From Janthinobacterium sp. SUN073 (lineage in GTDB: Bacteria; Pseudomonadota; Gammaproteobacteria; Burkholderiales; Burkholderiaceae_D), in NCBI RefSeq assembly GCF_030397665.1, contig NZ_JAPUBT010000011.1, positions 1-64,000 on the forward strand: a DNA stretch of 64,000 nucleotides. The letters run 5' to 3'. Positions 37,257 to 46,104 of this stretch are shown here, one piece after another (positions within the stretch are counted from its first letter, which is position 1; every line of letters starts with the position of its first letter). Under the pieces are notes generated by a model. It was given only the letters and a program-made list of their open reading frames with translations, was not told the origin of the DNA and did not search any database. Position numbers and translations under genes: made by a program.

Positions 37257-37538
37257 ATGCGGTTCTCGCACAAACATTGCATGGGCGACTATGAGTTCTA
37301 TTTGACAACAGAACTCTGCGTGAACGAATTACATCGAGGAGTCATCGTGTTTATGAAAGCTGGGGTGCCTAGTGGCCAGCTGAATCAATCTGTAACTATC
37401 AACACACCCAGCGCTTTCAAGTCGGTGAGAGCTGCTGAAATTGAAGCGTCCGCATATGCTCATGAACTAGTCGTAAGCAAAGCGATTGATGATTTTTTCC
37501 AACCTGAAACCATGTCGCTGGCACGATTGCCGCTGTGA
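37257..37538 (+). CDS. Small orphan protein, paralogue of the gene at 36499
   Basis: 93 residues from ATG 37257, preceded by GGAAG. The upstream frame to 37197 is less likely. It shares its core with the 36499 product: GVIVFMKAG and AAEIEASAYAHELV. No family is recognised. The pair flanks the leftward 36761-37045 gene. Confidence 0.55.
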   Translation: MRFSHKHCMGDYEFYLTTELCVNELHRGVIVFMKAGVPSGQLNQSVTINTPSAFKSVRAAEIEASAYAHELVVSKAIDDFFQPETMSLARLPL

Positions 37539-37606
37539 AACCAGGCTGTAAGGAACTCTGCATGATCGCAGGCATCTAATGTCTTACTACTCTGCGAGCT
37601 TGCAAA

Positions 37607-37867
37607 ATGTATGAAATATATTTATCAGTTGCCGATAAGCATATTTATGAATGGGCCAAAACCAAGACGTGCGATATAGCCATCGCAAAGGCCGCGTTTC
37701 AAGAATTAATCAACTACAGATTTCTTAGCCACCAGCCATATCAGGTCACGTTGCTGTGCAACGGTGTTCTCATCGCCCAGCACCGTTTTGATAGTCCAGT
37801 TGGCAGCCCATTCGACTGGAGTGTGCGGGCACTCCCCATAAATGTTGAGTGCCCGAAGAACGGTTGA
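37607..37867 (+). CDS. Small orphan protein, 86 aa
   Basis: Starts MYEIYLSVADKHIYEWA. A beta-alpha-beta rhythm similar to the two proteins just upstream suggests a third distant relative (strand, AKAAFQELI helix, QVTLLCNGV strand), but the identity is too low to be sure. The Shine-Dalgarno is weak. No function is assignable. Confidence 0.4.
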   Translation: MYEIYLSVADKHIYEWAKTKTCDIAIAKAAFQELINYRFLSHQPYQVTLLCNGVLIAQHRFDSPVGSPFDWSVRALPINVECPKNG

Positions 37868-37929
37868 AACAGCTTTGTTATGGCAGGTCCTTTCATCCAT
37901 GGCACTCTCAACGCAACCCGGGCTCGTAT

Positions 37930-38568
37930 TCATTTTTTCACACGCGGCGGAAGCGGATCAGCTACAGCCACTAGGCGTTCTGCTGGATACTGCTGGAACA
38001 AATCCTCTTCGCTCACAAGGGAACCATCGAGCCAGCCGTGATACTGGTCCGGGTCGAGGATCATCACCATCCGTTTTTCGTCATCCGGCTTGTGGAAACG
38101 CTGCATGAGCGGGTGGCCATCGGCGTTTATCGTCAGCATCGAGAACGACAACAGCAAATCTTGCGGGCGGAATTCCCAAATACCGGCGATGGCAGCTGGC
38201 ATGCCATCGGCGCGCTCGATGCGCCAGCGCACCGGCTTTCCAGTCTCATAGCAAGGTTCGAAGAAATTATCCGCAGGAATAATGCAGAATTGTTTGCGCT
38301 TCCAGGCATTGCGGAAGGACGGCTTCTGCGCCACGGTTTCGGTGCGGGCGTTGTAGGTCTGGCGCGCCAGCTTCATATCGGCCCAATGCGGAACCATGCC
38401 GAAACATGCCGGCGCGACTTCCAACTCGCCGGGCACGTCGTGCGAAGCGCGAATGATCGGCGCCATGTAGCCGGGCCAGGCTTCCGGCGGCAGCTCAAAT
38501 TGAGGGGTGCGGACAGCGAAATGCTGTTCGATTTGATCGCTACGGCTGGGGGTATAGTCGGCGCACAT
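37930..38568 (-). CDS. yedK: SRAP-family abasic-site DNA-protein crosslinker (YedK/HMCES-like)
   Basis: 212 residues starting MCADYTP: the catalytic Cys2 is exposed after removal of Met1 and forms a thiazolidine with abasic sites in single-stranded DNA. Other family motifs are present: YNARTETVAQKPSFRNAW (the Asn and Glu of the active site), CIIPADNFFEP, and FHKPDDEKRMVMIL with the conserved His. The length is standard for bacterial YedK. ATG 38568 is preferred over a longer frame because the Cys must be residue 2. It follows a small gene that is itself preceded by a LexA box, so it belongs to the SOS regulon here. Confidence 0.93.
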   Translation of the reverse strand: MCADYTPSRSDQIEQHFAVRTPQFELPPEAWPGYMAPIIRASHDVPGELEVAPACFGMVPHWADMKLARQTYNARTETVAQKPSFRNAWKRKQFCIIPADNFFEPCYETGKPVRWRIERADGMPAAIAGIWEFRPQDLLLSFSMLTINADGHPLMQRFHKPDDEKRMVMILDPDQYHGWLDGSLVSEEDLFQQYPAERLVAVADPLPPRVKK

Positions 38569-38578
38569 GCAATTTATT

Positions 38579-38917
38579 CTACCTGCCTTCTGGCATTGGC
38601 GGCGGCTCCGTCCCGACAAAACACAGCCAGGACTGCGCATAGTCGCAAAATTGCATGTCTTTTTTGCTGCGCTCAAACCCTGACAACACCATGCGCCCAT
38701 CCCGATACCAGAGCAAATTCACATCGAAAAGTGTCTCAACGTGGTTTCCGCTTTCGCCGTAAGTGAAGCGGGCCAGCTTGACCAAGCGGTGCAAGCCTTG
38801 GTCTGTGGTTTCAACGACTTCCAACGTTCCGGGCCGTGCCGAGTTATAGCGGTCATGCAGCCGTCGCTTGGGCACCTCTACCCCAGCAAGGCGCATCTTT
38901 AACATTTTAACAATCAT
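38579..38917 (-). CDS. SOS-controlled small protein upstream of the SRAP gene
   Basis: 112 residues (MIVKMLKMRLAGVEVPKRRLHDRYN...). No family name comes to mind. It has beta-rich stretches (FDVNLLWYRDGRMVLSGFER) and might be a small DNA-binding or regulatory protein. The start at 38917 is supported by the LexA box lying just 19 bases upstream, which rules out the longer frame to 39127. Ten bases separate it from the SRAP gene, so the two are co-transcribed leftward. Confidence 0.65.
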   Translation of the reverse strand: MIVKMLKMRLAGVEVPKRRLHDRYNSARPGTLEVVETTDQGLHRLVKLARFTYGESGNHVETLFDVNLLWYRDGRMVLSGFERSKKDMQFCDYAQSWLCFVGTEPPPMPEGR

Positions 38918-38935
38918 TGTGACACCTGAATAAAA

Positions 38936-38955
38936 TACTGTACATACATACAGTA
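38936..38955 (-). promoter_or_regulatory. LexA (SOS) box
   Basis: TACTGTACATACATACAGTA is a near-perfect 20-base LexA operator: CTGT, eight bases, ACAG, with the flanking TA on both sides. It sits immediately upstream of the start at 38917, where bound LexA would block transcription of the two-gene SRAP operon. DNA damage should induce it. Confidence 0.9.
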
Positions 38956-39421
38956 TATCAAGAGTTCTTGAGGCCGCAATACCTGACAATGATGCGAGAG
39001 CGTGAAGATGAACGATGCGCAGAATACAGACACCAATGCATGGGCTAGAACCGCGCCAGGACGCGGCACAGCGCGAAAACAACACCGTTCCCACGTCGCA
39101 ACACCAGCCGCAGAAAAAACCGCTCAAAGTGCGTCAAAATGCGTCAAATCGCATGCCCCCTCTTCGCCCCGCCGCGCCAGTCCTCATGCTCCTTCGGCCA
39201 TGGCGCACATTTGAGTCAAAAGACCCCTAACTAGCGGGCAGGTGTGGAGGGGGGACAACTGCGCGCGCCGGGCCGAAATGGGCTTTTTCCTTGCCTCCAG
39301 AGCAACATCAATCGTCGGGACGTGAAAAAGCCGCCTCATGGGCGGCTTGTACGGTGGCTGGGGCGCTTCGGTGCGGCTGGGCCGTCACGGCCCGGCTCTA
39401 CCGGCTAGCGCGGCGTGCCGG
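38956..39421. other. Left junction of the prophage; possible cos region
   Basis: No credible gene in about 460 bases. A near-duplicated GTGCGTCAAAATGCGTCAAA lies around 39128-39147. At 39238-39283 a GC-rich stretch (GGAGGGGGGACAACTGCGCG) is reminiscent of the cos-proximal sequence of P2-like phages of Burkholderiales. An AAAAAGCCGCCT/GGCGGCTT hairpin follows at about 39326-39348. The cos call is tentative. Confidence 0.3.
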
Positions 39422-39637
39422 TCATCCTGGGCGGCCGGCGCGGGCCTTCGCCGCTTGCTCCTTCTCGTAATCGTCGCGGCAGTCCACGTTGCAGAACGGC
39501 AGGCCAGGCGCCAGCGGCTCGTCGCAGTAGTGGCAGCAGCCGTGCGCCACCAGGGCGGGCCGTCCGCGGACAGCGGCCAGGCCGCGCGCCACCTCGGCGA
39601 AGATGATCTTGTCAGTGTTGTCCACGTGGTCGCTCAT
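39422..39637 (-). CDS. Phage C4-type zinc-finger protein (TraR/DksA-like), 71 aa
   Basis: Short protein with CCHYCDEPLAPGLPFC and NVDC, a four-cysteine zinc finger like that of TraR/DksA-type phage proteins. It overlaps the portal gene end by 4 bases and is transcribed with portal and large terminase. Probably binds RNA polymerase or nucleic acid; the role in the phage is unclear. Confidence 0.7.
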   Translation of the reverse strand: MSDHVDNTDKIIFAEVARGLAAVRGRPALVAHGCCHYCDEPLAPGLPFCNVDCRDDYEKEQAAKARAGRPG

Positions 39638-40698
39638 GCTGCGCTCTCCCCTGTGGCCAGCTCATACGGGGCGAAGCGCACCACTTCCACGCCCGCCCAT
39701 TCGTTGATCGCCATGAACTGCGACTGCAGCGGCACCAGCTCGTTGCGGGCAAAGACGCGCGCGGCCGGCTCGACGGCGCCGAAGCCGCCGGCATTGTTCG
39801 GCAGGATGCCCATCAGCTGCGGCGGCACGCGGTGCGCGGCCAGCTGGTCGTCGCGCGTGACGCTCTTGATGTTAAAAAACTCATCCTTGGCGGCCACGTC
39901 CGAGACGGGCAGAATCTGGATGCCGTCCTTCTTGCCGTTCGGCGCGTACATGAACAGGTTGCGGAAGTTGCCCGGCCCCTTGCTGTCGCGCATGGCCTGG
40001 CGCAGGTTGTCCACGTCCTGGGTGTTGGCGGCGGCATCCGTCATGTAGAACACGAAGCCGGCGTGCGAGCCGTTCTTGTAGTACTTGCGGCGGAACAAGG
40101 TGGCCGCCTCGTTGAGCCAGGCCGATTGCAGCGCGCTCAGGTATTGCGGCACGCCGTACAGCTCTTGGTTCACGTCCGGTTCCATCAGGTGGAAGATGCG
40201 GCCCTTGTCGAACTGGTGCGCCGTGCCGTGATTGGTGACGAAGAAATAGGTATCCCAATCGACGCCACGGCGCATGTACTTGGCCAGCGCATGCGCATAG
40301 CTCAACGGGCGCCCGCTGCGGCTGGGCCGGTCTTCCAGGTAGCAGTTGCCGAAGGTGAGAAAGTCGAGCGCCATGCGCTTGAAGGCATCGCGCGTCAGAT
40401 ATTTGCTGGGCACCAGGGTGGACGCCAGCACGTTGGCCTTGAAGTGGATCGCGCTTGAGTGATGCACGCCGGCATTGAATGACTTGGCCAGGCCGGCCAG
40501 GTTGACGGGCGGTTCATACCAGTGGCCGTTCTTCCAGCATTCGAAGCAATCGAGAATGTCACCGTGCTCGAGCACGGGCGTCGGGTCGCCGAAGGAAAAC
40601 GCCTGGATGCCGGCAGCGTCCGGCGCCGGGACCGACGATGCTGCTATGTTGGCGCCAGGCGCGGAACGCGCGCGGGCGCGCTGATGTCGTTTGCTCAA
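39634..40698 (-). CDS. Q: Phage portal protein (P2 gpQ)
   Basis: 354 residues. The portal vertex through which DNA enters the capsid. Clear P2 gpQ features: FSFGDPTPVL, WYEPPVNLAGLAKSF, TFGNCYLEDR and RRKYYKNGSHAGF. The start is a TTG at 40698, embedded in the terminase stop (TCTTGA) with GGAG eight bases upstream; the longer frame is not credible. P2 gpQ has about 344 residues, so it is full length. Confidence 0.93.
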   Translation of the reverse strand: MSKRHQRARARSAPGANIAASSVPAPDAAGIQAFSFGDPTPVLEHGDILDCFECWKNGHWYEPPVNLAGLAKSFNAGVHHSSAIHFKANVLASTLVPSKYLTRDAFKRMALDFLTFGNCYLEDRPSRSGRPLSYAHALAKYMRRGVDWDTYFFVTNHGTAHQFDKGRIFHLMEPDVNQELYGVPQYLSALQSAWLNEAATLFRRKYYKNGSHAGFVFYMTDAAANTQDVDNLRQAMRDSKGPGNFRNLFMYAPNGKKDGIQILPVSDVAAKDEFFNIKSVTRDDQLAAHRVPPQLMGILPNNAGGFGAVEPAARVFARNELVPLQSQFMAINEWAGVEVVRFAPYELATGESAA

Positions 40699-42506
40699 GA
40701 GTAAATCTCCATGATGGATTGGTTGTTGTCGGTACTGCCTTCGAAGGGTTCGTGATCGAGCGCGTGCATGCAGGCCCATGCCAGGTCGGCGTGACCCGTC
40801 TCGTCGCTGCGCCCAGCCACATAGGTGACGTGCCGCCCGCTGGGCGTGAGGGTCTTGCGGATCGCCATGAACGATTGCGCGATGTCGATCCAGCCGGCGT
40901 CGAATTCCAGCCGGCCCTTGCTGATGATGTTTTTCGCCTTCAAGACCATGCGCGTCTTGACTTCCGGCGAGTAATTCAGGGCCGTGACGGCTGGGAAGAA
41001 GCCGCGCACGATGGGCAGCACGCCGATGCCCATGCCGGTCGTGTCGATGCCGATGTATTCCACGTTGTAGCGCTGCGTCATCTGGCGGATGGATTCGGCG
41101 TGGTCCTCAAAGCTCTGGCCGCGCCACTGGTGGCGCTCCAGCACGCGGAACTTGCCGCCGGCCGTCATGGGCGGCGCCAGCACCACGCAGCCGGCGCTGT
41201 CGCCATTCAAGGCCGGGTCATAGCCGATCCACACGGCGCGGTTGCCGAAGGGGCGCAGGCCCAGCAGGGGCTTGTAGTCGTCCCATTCGACCCAGGAATC
41301 GACCATGCAGCGCTGCAGCTCGTTCAAGGGGAAGACGCTGGCGGAATCGTCGATGAAATTGCACATCAACAGGTTTTCAAACTGGTCCGGGCTATATTCG
41401 AAGTTGCGCAGTTCGTCGATGTCGAATAGGTTGCAGCCGCCGCGCTCGGCGTCGAGGATGGTGACGATCTGGCGCCATATCTTGTCTTCGCCCGTGTAGC
41501 CGGACGCCAGGCGCTGGTGGCTGACATCGATGTTGAATTGCTCGGCCTTGGCGCGGCGCTTGTTGAACAGCTCGCCCGTCCAGAATGGGTAGGCTTGGTG
41601 CGTGGTCGATGATGGCGTGGAGAAATACGTCTTGCGCCATTTTTTGTGGATGGCCATGCCCGAGGCCACCTTGTTCAACTCCTGGAAATTCTGCGTCCAG
41701 AAAAATTCATCGAAATAAAAATTGCCGTGGTAGCCCTGCGCCGTGCGCGCATTGGTGCCCAGGAAATACAGGTGGGCGCCGTTCGGCAGCACGATAGGGT
41801 CGCCCGTCAGGTCGATGCCGGCCGCTTCGCGCGCGAATTGCACGATGTATTGCTTGAAGACGTGGGCTTGCGACTTCGACGCGGACAGAAAAATCTGGTT
41901 GCGGCCTGTTTCCATCGCATCGGCAACCGCCTCGCGGGCGAAATACCAGGTGGCGCCGATCTGGCGGGACTTGAGGATGGCGCGTGTGCGCTGGTCGCCG
42001 TTGCGAAACCAGACCTTTTGATAGTCGAAGAGCGAATCCTGGAAGGCGTCGAGCAGCTGGATTTTCTGTTCTTCGCTGAAATCGTTGCGCGTCGGCTTCC
42101 TCTTCGGGCCGGCATTGCGGTTCGCCAGCTTCGGGTTGAGATCCACTTCGTTGCCGCCCGGCTGCTCGTAGCGGCGCACGCGCGCCGCCTGCACGATGGC
42201 GCGCATCAGCAGATCGATTTCTTTGTAGTCGCTGCCGCTCTTGACCTCTTTTTCGATCAGTTTCACCAGGCGCAGCTCGGCCGCTGCCTCGACATGCTCA
42301 ATGGCCTGCGCCTTGTCCCACTCATCGCGCAGCTTCCAGCTATTGATGGTGCTGCGCTTGATTCCCAGGTGGCGGGCGATGGACGAAATGCGCCAGCCCT
42401 TCCAGTACAGGGCGCGCGCGGCGCGGCGCGGCTCGGATTCGGGCACGGCCAGTTCACCGATGATTTGGTCGGTGGTTTGTTCGCTTGTTTTCTCGATTGT
42501 CAGCAT
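40695..42506 (-). CDS. P: Phage terminase large subunit (P2 gpP)
   Basis: 603 residues from ATG 42506 (MLTIEKTSEQT). The N-terminal HTH region (GWRISSIARHLGIKRSTINSW) is followed by the ATPase (SRQIGATWYFAREA as Walker A-like, FYFDEFFW as Walker B) and the C-terminal nuclease (VWIGYDPALNGDSAG, GIDTTGMG). It packages DNA cut at cos. The length is close to P2 gpP (590). Its stop overlaps the portal start. Confidence 0.95.
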   Translation of the reverse strand: MLTIEKTSEQTTDQIIGELAVPESEPRRAARALYWKGWRISSIARHLGIKRSTINSWKLRDEWDKAQAIEHVEAAAELRLVKLIEKEVKSGSDYKEIDLLMRAIVQAARVRRYEQPGGNEVDLNPKLANRNAGPKRKPTRNDFSEEQKIQLLDAFQDSLFDYQKVWFRNGDQRTRAILKSRQIGATWYFAREAVADAMETGRNQIFLSASKSQAHVFKQYIVQFAREAAGIDLTGDPIVLPNGAHLYFLGTNARTAQGYHGNFYFDEFFWTQNFQELNKVASGMAIHKKWRKTYFSTPSSTTHQAYPFWTGELFNKRRAKAEQFNIDVSHQRLASGYTGEDKIWRQIVTILDAERGGCNLFDIDELRNFEYSPDQFENLLMCNFIDDSASVFPLNELQRCMVDSWVEWDDYKPLLGLRPFGNRAVWIGYDPALNGDSAGCVVLAPPMTAGGKFRVLERHQWRGQSFEDHAESIRQMTQRYNVEYIGIDTTGMGIGVLPIVRGFFPAVTALNYSPEVKTRMVLKAKNIISKGRLEFDAGWIDIAQSFMAIRKTLTPSGRHVTYVAGRSDETGHADLAWACMHALDHEPFEGSTDNNQSIMEIYS

Positions 42507-42642
42507 GCCGCCAGCGTAGGCCGCGCGCGCGCGGAACGGGGAAAGGCAAAAGTCGCTATGCCCGATAGCAACCCGCCCCGCATTGAATCGCAACGCCAAG
42601 ACGTTGACCATGGCGTTATCCGATCAACCGAGACTGACCACC

Positions 42643-43434
42643 ATGGCAACCAAATCCCAATTCTTCCGCGTCGCCACCGAAGGCGCCACCACGGACGGCC
42701 GCAACATCGACCGCGCAACCATCGAGCAGCTGGCCGCCAGCTACAACCCGAAAACCTACGGCGCGCGCATCTGGCTCGAGCACATTCGCGGCATCCTGCC
42801 CGACAGCCAGTTCAAGGCCTACGGCGACGTGATTGCCGTCAAGGCCGAAGAGGTAGACACCGACAATGGCAAGAAACTGGCGCTGTTCGCGCAGATCGAG
42901 CCGACGCCGGAACTGGTCGCCATCAACAAGGCGAAACAGAAGCTGTATTCCAGCCTGGAAATCGCCCCTGACTTTGCCGATACGGGCATGCCCTACCTGG
43001 TTGGCCTGGGCGTCACCGACAGCCCCGCCAGCCTGGGCACCGATGCACTGAAATTCTCAGCGAACCGCAAGCAGCAAAGCACCAATCTGTTTAGCGCTGC
43101 CGTCGAAGTCGAGCTGGTGTTCGATGAACCGGCGGGCGTCAAGCTGGCCGATGCCATGAAAAACTTGCTGTCGCGCTTTTCCACCACCACAGGCAGCAAC
43201 GCGGCGCAGTTCGCCGACATCAGCGAAGCCGTGCAGGAACTGGCCGGCCACGTCGTCACCGTCAACAACAACTATGCCGACACCCTCAAGCGCCTCGACG
43301 CGGCGGAAAAGGCGCAGAAAGCAACGCAAGACGAGCTGGCCACCTTCAAGGCGCAGATGGACGAGGCGCCCGGCAACGGCCCGCGCCGCCCGTCCGCCAC
43401 CGGCAACGAAGGCGCCGTGCAAACCGAGTTTTAA
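42643..43434 (+). CDS. O: Capsid scaffolding protease (P2 gpO)
   Basis: 263 residues from ATG 42643 (MATKSQFFRV). Opens the rightward late cluster and is divergent from terminase. The N-terminal half is the serine autoprotease (WLEHIRGILPDSQFKAYG, SLEIAPDFADTGMPYLVGLG, TDSPASLGTD). The C-terminal half is helical scaffold. It directs capsid assembly and trims the capsid protein and itself. Confidence 0.93.
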   Translation: MATKSQFFRVATEGATTDGRNIDRATIEQLAASYNPKTYGARIWLEHIRGILPDSQFKAYGDVIAVKAEEVDTDNGKKLALFAQIEPTPELVAINKAKQKLYSSLEIAPDFADTGMPYLVGLGVTDSPASLGTDALKFSANRKQQSTNLFSAAVEVELVFDEPAGVKLADAMKNLLSRFSTTTGSNAAQFADISEAVQELAGHVVTVNNNYADTLKRLDAAEKAQKATQDELATFKAQMDEAPGNGPRRPSATGNEGAVQTEF

Positions 43435-43479
43435 GCACACGCCATCCCCAACACCCCACCAACAACGGAGCACCGATCA

Positions 43480-44496
43480 ATGAAAAAGAATACCCGCCAG
43501 GTCTACAGCCAGTATGAAAACCGCCTGGGCCAACTGAACGACACGGACAGCGTGGCCAAGACCTTCAGCGTGGCGCCCAGCGTGCAGCAAAAGCTGGAAA
43601 CGAAGATGCAGGAATCGAGCGAATTCCTGTCGAAGATCAACATCATGGGCGTGGCCGAGCAGGAAGGCGAAAAGCTGGGCCTGGGCGTGTCCGGCCCGAT
43701 TGCAGGCCGCACCGACACCAAGGCCAAGGAACGCGAAACGCGCGACCTGTCCACCCTGGACAGCACGAAATACCGCTGCGAGCAAACCAACTTCGACACG
43801 CACCTGACCTATGCCAAGCTGGACGCCTGGGCCAAGTTTTCCGACTTCCAGTCGCGCGTGGCCAACGCCATCGTGATTCGCCAGGCGCTGGACCGCATCG
43901 TCATCGGCTTCAACGGCGTGAAAGTCATGGCCACCACCGACCTGGCCGCCAATCCGCTGCTGCAGGACGTGAACAAGGGCTGGCTGCAGCACCTGCGCGA
44001 ACAGGCGCCCGAGCGCGTGCTGGGCCTGGCCGGCGCCGGCTTGCCGGGCAAGGTCATCATCGGCGACGGCACGGACGCCGACTATGCCAATCTGGATGCG
44101 GCCGTGGTCGATGCCGTCAACTTGCTGGACCCGTGGTATCAGGAGGACACGGGCCTGGTGGCCATCGTCGGGCGCAAGCTTTTGAGCGATAAATACTTCC
44201 CGCTGGTGAACACCAAGCAGGCGCCCACGGAAACCCTGGCGGCCGACATTATCCTGAGCCAGAAACGCATCGGCGGCTTGCCGGCGGCGCGCGTTCCCTA
44301 CTTCCCGGACAACGCCATCCTGATTACCCGCTTCGACAATCTGTCGATCTACTTCCAGGACGGCGCGCGCCGCCGCCGCGTCGAGGACAAGCCCTCGCGC
44401 GACCGCATCGAGAACTACGAATCGTCGAATGACGCCTACGTGATCGAAGACCTGGGCCTGGCCGCACTGGTGGAGCACATCGAGCTGAAAGCCTAA
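43480..44496 (+). CDS. N: Major capsid protein (P2 gpN)
   Basis: 338 residues, HK97-fold major head protein. Typical gpN landmarks: FLSKINIMGVAEQEGEKLGLG, GWLQHLREQAPERVL, TETLAADIILSQKRIGGLPAARVP and the C-terminal YVIEDLGLAALVE. A good GGAG precedes the ATG. Near the length of P2 gpN (357). Confidence 0.95.
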   Translation: MKKNTRQVYSQYENRLGQLNDTDSVAKTFSVAPSVQQKLETKMQESSEFLSKINIMGVAEQEGEKLGLGVSGPIAGRTDTKAKERETRDLSTLDSTKYRCEQTNFDTHLTYAKLDAWAKFSDFQSRVANAIVIRQALDRIVIGFNGVKVMATTDLAANPLLQDVNKGWLQHLREQAPERVLGLAGAGLPGKVIIGDGTDADYANLDAAVVDAVNLLDPWYQEDTGLVAIVGRKLLSDKYFPLVNTKQAPTETLAADIILSQKRIGGLPAARVPYFPDNAILITRFDNLSIYFQDGARRRRVEDKPSRDRIENYESSNDAYVIEDLGLAALVEHIELKA

Positions 44497-44499
44497 GCC

Positions 44500-45216
44500 A
44501 TGAGCAATCTGTCTCCTGCCCTGCGCCACCGCGCGCGCATGCTGGCCGAGCGCACGGCCGGCGCCGCCGAACCGCTGGGCGTGACCACTGGCAACGCTTA
44601 CGACCTGATGCTGTATAAGCTGGCCGACGACCGGCGGCGCCTGAAATCCATCCAGTCGGTGGAACGCAAGATCGAAGTCAAGACTACCTTGCTGCCCGAT
44701 TACGACCAGTGGATCGACGGCGTGCTGGCCGGCGGCAAGGGCGCCCAGGACGATGTCGTGGCCGCGCTGCTGGTGTGGCACATCGATACCGGCGCGTATG
44801 ACCGCGCCCTGGTGATTGCCGCCTACTGCATGGAACACAAGTTCACCCTGCCGGACGGCTACAGCCGTGACATTCCGACCATGATGCTGGACGAATTTGC
44901 CGCCGCTTACCTGCAGGGCAAGCTGGGCGACGATCCGCAGCACGCCGTGGCCGTGCTAGGCGCCGTCGAAGCCATGACGGTCCTCTGCGACGCGCCCGAC
45001 CAGGCGCGCGCCAAGCTGCACAAGGCCATCGGCCTGGCCATGGTGGCCGTGCTGGACCAGCACGACGAGGCGGACATCGCCCCGGCCCTGCTGGAACAAG
45101 CCGGCGTGGCCATGGCCCAGTTGCAGCGGGCGCGGGCCTTGTCCGAGTCCGTCGGCGTCAAGAAAGAAATGGAACGGCTGGAACGGCGCATCAAGCGCGC
45201 GGCCGATTCCAGCTAA
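44500..45216 (+). CDS. M: Terminase small (endonuclease) subunit (P2 gpM)
   Basis: 238 residues. gpM binds the cos region and cuts with gpP. Sequence marks: YDLMLYKLADDRRRLKSIQS, LPDYDQWIDGVL and VLVWHIDTGAYDRAL-like helix. It follows the capsid gene by three bases, as in P2. The 3' end is helical and basic. Confidence 0.9.
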   Translation: MSNLSPALRHRARMLAERTAGAAEPLGVTTGNAYDLMLYKLADDRRRLKSIQSVERKIEVKTTLLPDYDQWIDGVLAGGKGAQDDVVAALLVWHIDTGAYDRALVIAAYCMEHKFTLPDGYSRDIPTMMLDEFAAAYLQGKLGDDPQHAVAVLGAVEAMTVLCDAPDQARAKLHKAIGLAMVAVLDQHDEADIAPALLEQAGVAMAQLQRARALSESVGVKKEMERLERRIKRAADSS

Positions 45217-45318
45217 AGAGCAGCCCCCGGCGCACAGGCGGCACGGGGGGATTCCGATCAATCCATCGATCCGATGAACCCCGTCCACCGCCTCCCATTC
45301 AATCCCACCGCAAACACC

Positions 45319-45825
45319 ATGTCCTTTATCGCCCTCCCTCCCCGTGCGCAACCCGTCGCCGGCACGCCGCCGGCACCGCTCCCCGTTCCCGGAATCGTGG
45401 AAAACGACGGCTGGTTTCCCGACATCCTGCTCACCGATATGCGCGACGCCATGCGCCTGGATGGCACCGTCACCGACGCGCGCCTGGTGCAGGCCGTGGT
45501 CGATGCCATCCTGCAGGTCAACCGCGAGCTGGCCGACTGGCAGGGCAAGCATGCCGCCGCCGGTATCACCGCCCTGGTCGATGTGCCGGCCACGCGCATC
45601 AACCGCGAATCCCGCCTGCTGGCGCAGTACCGGCGTGCCGTCTACAGCACGGCGAAAGCGGATCTGATCGAGCGTTACCGCGACTACGACAGCACGGCCA
45701 CGTCCGTCAGCGACAAGAAAAGCATGGAATGGCTGGACGAAGCGCCCGGCGCGCAGCGGCGCAATGCGCAATGGGCCATCGCCGATATCGTCGGCCGCAC
45801 GCACCTGACCGTGGAGCTGATCTGA
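45319..45825 (+). CDS. L: Head completion protein (P2 gpL)
   Basis: 168 residues from ATG 45319 (MSFIALPP), matching the usual 169 of P2 gpL. A longer frame from 45274 is less likely. Contains GWFPDILLTDMRDAMRLDGT and YRRAVYSTAKADLIERYRD, typical of the family. It seals filled heads before tail joining. The stop overlaps the X start in TGATG. Confidence 0.9.
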   Translation: MSFIALPPRAQPVAGTPPAPLPVPGIVENDGWFPDILLTDMRDAMRLDGTVTDARLVQAVVDAILQVNRELADWQGKHAAAGITALVDVPATRINRESRLLAQYRRAVYSTAKADLIERYRDYDSTATSVSDKKSMEWLDEAPGAQRRNAQWAIADIVGRTHLTVELI

Positions 45826-46040
45826 TGCAGGTACGCACGCAGCAGCACGACACGGTGGACGCCCTGGTGTGGCGCTACCTGGGCGACGGCGCGGGATACG
45901 TCGAGCATACCCTGGAGCTGAATCCCGCGCTGGCGCGCCACGGCGCCGTGCTGCCGGCAGGCCTGGTCGTCACCCTGCCCGAGCTGGCGCCCAGCACGGG
46001 CCAGGCGGCGGCAGCCGATCTTGTGCAGCTATGGGATTAA
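45825..46040 (+). CDS. X: Tail protein X (P2 gpX, LysM-like)
   Basis: 71 residues: MQVRTQQHDTVDALVWRYLG and LELNPALARHGAVLPAGLVV, the LysM-like fold of gpX, which is needed for tail baseplate assembly. Exact P2 position between L and the lysis genes; coupled to L. Confidence 0.92.
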   Translation: MQVRTQQHDTVDALVWRYLGDGAGYVEHTLELNPALARHGAVLPAGLVVTLPELAPSTGQAAAADLVQLWD

Positions 46041-46104
46041 CGCAGCAATCCACCCTTTATCCATCATGAAAAATCTCTCACCCCTCACCTCGGAGTATCA
46101 AGCA

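Noticed and set aside
39002-39230. Two overlapping 70-aa frames
   Set aside because: Low-complexity Ser/Pro/Arg peptides beside the suspected phage end; no start signal.
41646-42971. Rightward 441-aa frame
   Set aside because: Antisense to the terminase gene and then out of frame with the scaffold protease; no homology signal.
43477-44943. Leftward 488-aa frame
   Set aside because: Antisense shadow of capsid and small terminase genes caused by high GC.
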